DNA from: Phycisphaeraceae bacterium
Lineage (GTDB): Bacteria > Planctomycetota > Phycisphaerae > Phycisphaerales > Phycisphaeraceae
NCBI GenBank assembly: GCA_040222855.1
Contig: JAVKCD010000025.1
Location: 248,001 to 312,000 of the forward strand
Length of the DNA: 64,000 bases
Reading direction: 5' to 3'
Positions 60,244-64,000 of this stretch are shown here, piece by piece. The notes beneath the pieces were generated by a model. The model did no database searches and had not been told where the DNA came from. It saw nothing but the letters and a program-made list of their open reading frames with translations. The position numbers were made by a program, and so were the translations under genes. The stretch's first letter is position 1. Each line of letters begins with the position of its first letter.

Positions 60244-62037
60244 TCAGTCTGTTGTGACTCGTCTGAAGGTCACGCGTTGAAGCTCTCGCATAATGACTGC
60301 TTCTTTATCTTCAGTTTCCTCAGAAAGCGAGACCCGAACTTCCTGAACGCCCATCTCGAGGTTTAGTTCACCCAGAGTCTGAGAAAAGACGCGAGAGAGC
60401 GAATGCTTCAACGATGATGCTCGGACACGGAGTTCCATGGTATGCCCAGGCTCTTCGATATGGGCCTCGATGCCGATCTGATAGGTGCCCGCGCGGGTGA
60501 CATCGAGAGTCAGGGATTGAGCATCGCCCGGTCGCCAGTCGTGGGTGGCGTGGCTGCCCCGGCGCAGCGTTCCAACTAGATCGGAGGGGGCGCACGCGTA
60601 AGCGTACTCCGTGACCTGAGGTTCGCCGGTGATCTGAAAGACGGGCATAGCGTAGCTCGCGTCACTGGCTAGGACGCCCCGGTACCACGCATGGAGGGCC
60701 TTCTCCAGTTGCTGACGCTCTTTGGGGAAACGTGAGGACGCATCGGACTGCTCGCCCGGGTCATGATCGAGATCGTGTAGGGCGAAGCCGCCATATCCCT
60801 GGACATATTTGAACCGCCCATAGCGAACCGCAAGCACCTGATCTTCAAAGGCGAGGTCTTTTTTTGACGGCAGGCGATCATAAAGGGATCTTCTGGCTGG
60901 CCACATGGCATCGTGGGTTGCGATAAAGAAATGTCTGTCACGAACGGGCAGATCGGGTTGGCTGATGCGAGTGGCCAGGCTGACGCCATCGAACTGTGCG
61001 TCCGGCGCGGCAGCGCCTGCCCATTCCAGAAGAGTGGGGGCGAGATCGATCACGCCTGCGGGGCGGCGGTCGACGCGCGGCGGAAAGCGGCGGGGGGCGT
61101 AGACAAAGCAGGCGACCCGTGCACCGTTTTCCCACACGTGCCCCTTGTTGCCCTTCCAGTTCCTCGGGTTACGTCGGGCCATCTCGGCGTCGGTGAGGTG
61201 AGGGAGGTTCATCGGGTTGCCGATCGGCCCGTTGTCCCCGAGGAAGATCACGATGGTCTCGCGTTCCGAGTCGAGGCGATCGACCGCTTCCAGGAGACGC
61301 CCGACTTCCTGGTCGAGATGTTCGGTCATGGCGTAAAGGGCGGCCAGGGACTCGGAATGGCCCTCGGCCAGGTAGCGGTCGATCAGTTGTCGGGGGGCGT
61401 AGAAGGGTTCGTGGATGAGGGGGTGAGCGAGATAGAGGAAGACGGGGCGCTGGTCGTCGTGGCGAGTCAGTTCCCGGATGGCGAGATCGGTGAGAATCTC
61501 GGCGGTCCAGCCCTCGGGCTGGTATGCCCGACCGTTGTGATTCAAGACGGGCTCGGTCTGCTGATAGAGCCGATCGGTGATGGTCCACGCCCGGTCAAAG
61601 CCGCGTTCGTGGGGCAGATAGCCCGACGTCTTGCCAAGGTGCCATTTGCCGAGCATGGCGGTACGGTATCCTGCCTGATGAAGACGCTGAGCGATCGTCG
61701 TTTCGGCGAGGTTAAGGTAGTCGCGGCCGCCATGAACGCCCCAGACACCAGTTCGGAGAAAGTCTCGCCCGGTCAGCAGCGCGGCGCGGGTGGGAGCGCA
61801 GACGGGCATGGCATAAAAGGTGTCCAGTCGAACGGACTGCTGCGCCATCCGGTCGAGGTGCGGGGTGCGCACATCCGAGTTACCGAGCATCGCAAGATCG
61901 CCATAACCAAGGTCATCAGCGAGGATGACGATGAGATTCGGCTGGAGGTTCTGGGCAGATCTGCAGCCGGTGCATGCGATCAGTACAAGCAGTATCGGGA
62001 GGATGGCCCAGAGGGTAGATCCAGACCTGGCGATCAT
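60244..62037 (-). CDS. sulfatase (arylsulfatase family), lipoprotein
   Basis: This 597-residue protein has a lipoprotein-type signal (LIAC lipobox, Cys22). The formylglycine sulfatase motif C80-A-P-T-R lies within [12 protein letters not shown]. Metal-ligand residues are in [10 protein letters not shown] (D41, D42), with GKWHLGK and FLGDNGP further on. The C-terminal ~110 residues (beyond ~480) form a beta-rich add-on ([20 protein letters not shown]). It removes sulfate from a polysaccharide or similar ester; the anaerobic/aerobic maturase is not in the window. The ATG overlaps the GH130 stop by four bases. The operon is divergent from a LacI-type regulator. Confidence 0.92.
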   Translation of the reverse strand: MIARSGSTLWAILPILLVLIACTGCRSAQNLQPNLIVILADDLGYGDLAMLGNSDVRTPHLDRMAQQSVRLDTFYAMPVCAPTRAALLTGRDFLRTGVWGVHGGRDYLNLAETTIAQRLHQAGYRTAMLGKWHLGKTSGYLPHERGFDRAWTITDRLYQQTEPVLNHNGRAYQPEGWTAEILTDLAIRELTRHDDQRPVFLYLAHPLIHEPFYAPRQLIDRYLAEGHSESLAALYAMTEHLDQEVGRLLEAVDRLDSERETIVIFLGDNGPIGNPMNLPHLTDAEMARRNPRNWKGNKGHVWENGARVACFVYAPRRFPPRVDRRPAGVIDLAPTLLEWAGAAAPDAQFDGVSLATRISQPDLPVRDRHFFIATHDAMWPARRSLYDRLPSKKDLAFEDQVLAVRYGRFKYVQGYGGFALHDLDHDPGEQSDASSRFPKERQQLEKALHAWYRGVLASDASYAMPVFQITGEPQVTEYAYACAPSDLVGTLRRGSHATHDWRPGDAQSLTLDVTRAGTYQIGIEAHIEEPGHTMELRVRASSLKHSLSRVFSQTLGELNLEMGVQEVRVSLSEETEDKEAVIMRELQRVTFRRVTTD

Positions 62038-63032
62038 CCGACGTGAGTCTTCTTAATAAAATCGATGACCTCATCGACGTGCCCAAAGGCGAGCGCCGTG
62101 ACGGTGTCCGCAGCGCCGTAATAAATGGCCAGCCGACCGGTATCCTCGTCGTGAAGCGCAGCGCAAGGGAATGTGACGTTCGGAACGTCGCCGACACACT
62201 CATAATCCTTCCAAGGAGAGATCAAGTAAGGCCTGGCGCGGTAGCGAACCTTCCAAGGCTCATCAAGGTCGAGTAGGGCGGCGGAGAAGCTGTACACAAA
62301 ACCGTTGCAGGAGGTGAGCACACCGTGATAGAACAACAGCCAGCCTTCATCGGTCTCGATCGGGATCGGGCCAGCCCCGATCTTGGTCAACTCCCAGGGC
62401 GACTCAGGTTTCATCACGTGGCGGTGTCTGCCCCAGTGGATCATGTCGGGGCTGTGGCTGAGGAAGATCTCGCCGAAGGGTGTGTGCCCGTTGTCGCTGG
62501 GTCGGCTGAGCATGACATAGCTGTCGTTGATCTTCCGCGGGAAAAGCACACCGTTGCGGTTAAAGGGGAGGTAGGCGTTCTCGACCTGATGAAAGGTCTC
62601 GAAGTCGTGGGTGTACCCGACGCCGATCGTCGGACCGTGGTAACCGTTGCACCAAGTGATCCAGTAACGGTCTTCGATCCATACGACGCGAGGGTCGTAA
62701 CCGAACTCGAAGCGCCCGACTTCCTCGTCCTCGCAGACCCACCTAATCGGATCGTGGCCGAGTTCCCAGTTCAGCGCGTCAAGGGAGCGTCCGGCATGGA
62801 GTTGCATCTGCCGGCAGCGGCTGTCCGCCCGGAAGACGCCAGCGAATCCGGTCCCGTAGCGGACGACGGCCGAGTTGAAGATGGAGTTCGAGGAAGGGAT
62901 CAGATCCCGTCGGATTACAGGGTTACCCGTATAACGCCAAAGGACATCGGAGCAGCCCGCGGGGCGGTCCTCCCAAGGCATGGGAGCGGATGCCGCAGCA
63001 TGGGAGCGATTCTCAGTGACGATGTGAGTCAT
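62034..63032 (-). CDS. GH130-family glycoside phosphorylase/hydrolase
   Basis: This 332-residue five-bladed beta-propeller enzyme of family GH130, members of which phosphorolyse or hydrolyse beta-mannosides, carries [62 protein letters not shown] and [15 protein letters not shown]. The catalytic Asp expected in the phosphorylase group is probably the one in YDPRV. No signal peptide is present, so it acts in the cytoplasm, while the coupled sulfatase is exported. The pair suggests stepwise use of a sulfated mannose-containing glycan. Confidence 0.9.
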   Translation of the reverse strand: MTHIVTENRSHAAASAPMPWEDRPAGCSDVLWRYTGNPVIRRDLIPSSNSIFNSAVVRYGTGFAGVFRADSRCRQMQLHAGRSLDALNWELGHDPIRWVCEDEEVGRFEFGYDPRVVWIEDRYWITWCNGYHGPTIGVGYTHDFETFHQVENAYLPFNRNGVLFPRKINDSYVMLSRPSDNGHTPFGEIFLSHSPDMIHWGRHRHVMKPESPWELTKIGAGPIPIETDEGWLLFYHGVLTSCNGFVYSFSAALLDLDEPWKVRYRARPYLISPWKDYECVGDVPNVTFPCAALHDEDTGRLAIYYGAADTVTALAFGHVDEVIDFIKKTHVG

Positions 63033-63126
63033 GGGAAGAAGCCCTGAATGGGGGAGTGATGCGCCTGGCTACGTGGCGTTCTGAGTCGGATGCCTGAACA
63101 TGTCAGATATTACCTTGCACACGGTC

Positions 63127-63267
63127 TATTTGCAATCGTTTCTGCATAAAGGGGTGGCATAAACGACAGATGCGACTCATTCTGCCTAATCTTCCGGTAA
63201 AATAGGGGAAATAAATCTGTTTTTCTGCTTGACAACCGGCTTGATGTAAGGCAATATGTAAACGATT
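63127..63267 (+). promoter_or_regulatory. candidate LacI-type operator sites
   Basis: The 272-base divergent intergenic region has AATCGTTT at 63134-63141, its inverse AAACGATT at 63260-63267, and a partial site (ATAAACGACA) near 63160. The core CG and flanking A/T fit LacI-family half sites. The site at 63260 lies between the -10 box and the LacI ATG, suiting autoregulation; the others face the GH130-sulfatase operon. Confidence 0.35.
63229..63257 (+). promoter_or_regulatory. sigma-70-type promoter of the LacI-type gene
   Basis: TTGACA at 63229-63234 (perfect -35), a 17-base spacer, then CAATAT at 63252-63257. This is the best-formed promoter in the window and gives a leader of about 40 bases before the ATG at 63305. 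Confidence 0.65.
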
Positions 63268-63304
63268 CAAGTTTCAGTGCATCGATTCAGACGCAGGTTA
63301 AGTC

Positions 63305-64000
63305 ATGAGTATTACCATCGCACATATTGCCAAGCAAGCCGGTGTGTCGGTGGGAACTGTCTCGCGGGTCCTCAACGGCAAGAATAAGGAGAATCGGCCC
63401 GCGGTCGCCAAACGCTCCGAGGCGATTCGGCGGATCGCCCGGGAGCACGGCTATCGCCCAAATCAGGCTGCCCGAACTGTCCGCACTGGCCGGTTCGGCT
63501 GTGTCGGCTTCCTCAGCTGCTGCGATCCGACCGCGGACTACTTCGAGGTCGCCCTGCTTCACGGCATCCAGCGGGGTCTCGCCGAGACTGGCGATCGGCT
63601 GCTCATGTGCGACCTGCCGATGGCCTCCTTCGAGGACGGTGCCGCGATCCCCCAAGTCTTCGAGGAATACTCGGTCGACGGTCTGCTTATCGAGTACCTC
63701 TACGACATGCCGAGATCGACGCCGAGGCTCATCAGTCAGCTCAGTGTGCCCTACGTCTGGCTCAACACCAAGAAGGCCCACAACTGTGTCTATCCCAACG
63801 ACTTCGCCGGCGGCCGCTTGGCAGCTCAGCACCTCCTGGAACTGGGGCACACCAAGATCGCCTATGTGAGCTTTCACGAGGCGAATGGTTACATCCACTA
63901 CTCCGTCCACGACCGTTGCGACGGCTATACCTCTGCGATGCAGGAGGCCGGCCTGGAACCCTACCGAACGCTGGTTACTGGTGGCTTCGTGTACGGTCAG
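63305..64000 (+). CDS. LacI-family transcriptional regulator, C-terminus beyond window edge
   Basis: The visible 232 residues start with the LacI helix-turn-helix (ITIAHIAKQAGVSVGTVSRV, then LNGKNKENRPAVAKRSEAIR), a hinge helix (YRPNQAARTVRTGRFGCVGF) and a periplasmic-binding-protein-like sensor domain (VDGLLIEYLYDM, LAAQHLLELGHTKIAYVS). It probably represses the divergent GH130-sulfatase operon until a sugar signal binds. The gene runs off the right edge. Its start is the ATG at 63305; no strong ribosome binding site is visible. Confidence 0.9.
   Translation, partial: MSITIAHIAKQAGVSVGTVSRVLNGKNKENRPAVAKRSEAIRRIAREHGYRPNQAARTVRTGRFGCVGFLSCCDPTADYFEVALLHGIQRGLAETGDRLLMCDLPMASFEDGAAIPQVFEEYSVDGLLIEYLYDMPRSTPRLISQLSVPYVWLNTKKAHNCVYPNDFAGGRLAAQHLLELGHTKIAYVSFHEANGYIHYSVHDRCDGYTSAMQEAGLEPYRTLVTGGFVYGQ

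Noticed and set aside
60913-62046. 377-codon open frame on the plus strand
   Set aside because: It is antisense to the sulfatase, which carries the CxPxR motif and a lipobox.
1-64000. CRISPR arrays, rRNA genes, prophage structural genes, phage-type integrase
   Set aside because: None seen. No regularly spaced repeats, rRNA motifs or tyrosine-recombinase signature were recognised on either strand.

Overview
The window reads as chromosome of a Phycisphaerae-type planctomycete. The sequence evidence is: secreted proteins with the LEPR-type N-terminal signature, dockerin-like repeats of the form GDANLDRxVDLIDLSxLAxNFG, PEP-CTERM-type C-terminal tails, a short histone H1-like protein, an AT-hook DNA-binding protein, and a sulfatase. 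The genus is not determinable from sequence alone. No rRNA genes and no CRISPR arrays were seen; one intact tRNA (Asp, anticodon GTC) is present.

Layout. Bases 1-30,100 are a dense housekeeping core. They hold a CPA2 cation/proton antiporter with a C-terminal EIIA domain, a GGDEF diguanylate cyclase, an animal-like transketolase, an orphan ExbB/TolQ-type protein and alpha-glucan phosphorylase. These are followed by thiL-tsaE-yacG, a Fur-type regulator, homoserine dehydrogenase, glutamate dehydrogenase, nadD, a nucleoside phosphorylase, a lone nuoC and a complete mrpABCDEFG antiporter operon on the minus strand. The core ends with a HIT hydrolase, a PilZ protein, a CobA-HemD fusion, a 58-residue H1-like protein, a FabZ-type dehydratase, an AT-hook protein and a Gfo/Idh/MocA oxidoreductase. 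Many core genes have a TANNNT box placed so that transcription would begin on or within two bases of the start codon, which suggests frequent leaderless mRNAs.

Bases 30,328-44,160 form an accessory segment bounded by tRNA-Asp and a second, truncated copy of that tRNA's 3' half. Both copies are followed by about 350 further bases of diverged direct repeat. Inside are two divergent gene sets that each pair a peptidase S51 (cyanophycinase-like) enzyme with an M42-like zinc peptidase. The minus set is cyanophycinase, pseudopilin and peptidase. The plus set is a dockerin/PEP-CTERM protein, a dockerin-tagged cyanophycinase, a peptidase and a YfcC-type carrier. An M14 carboxypeptidase and a further PEP-CTERM-like protein follow. 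The set looks like an extracellular cyanophycin (or other isopeptide) scavenging system: cleavage outside the cell, uptake of dipeptide or amino acid, hydrolysis in the cytosol. That function is inferred from family membership and gene order.

Bases 44,344-58,631 hold a 13-kb gene for a 4,341-residue LEPR-type surface protein with Ca-binding repeats and Calx-beta domains. It is translationally coupled to a dockerin/PEP-CTERM protein with a possible cohesin-like N-terminal domain. A broken IS3-family element (58,768-59,983) follows, with two older remnants of the same family at 43,390 and 58,713. The window ends with a sulfatase-GH130 operon divergent from a LacI-type regulator, probably a small carbohydrate-use locus.
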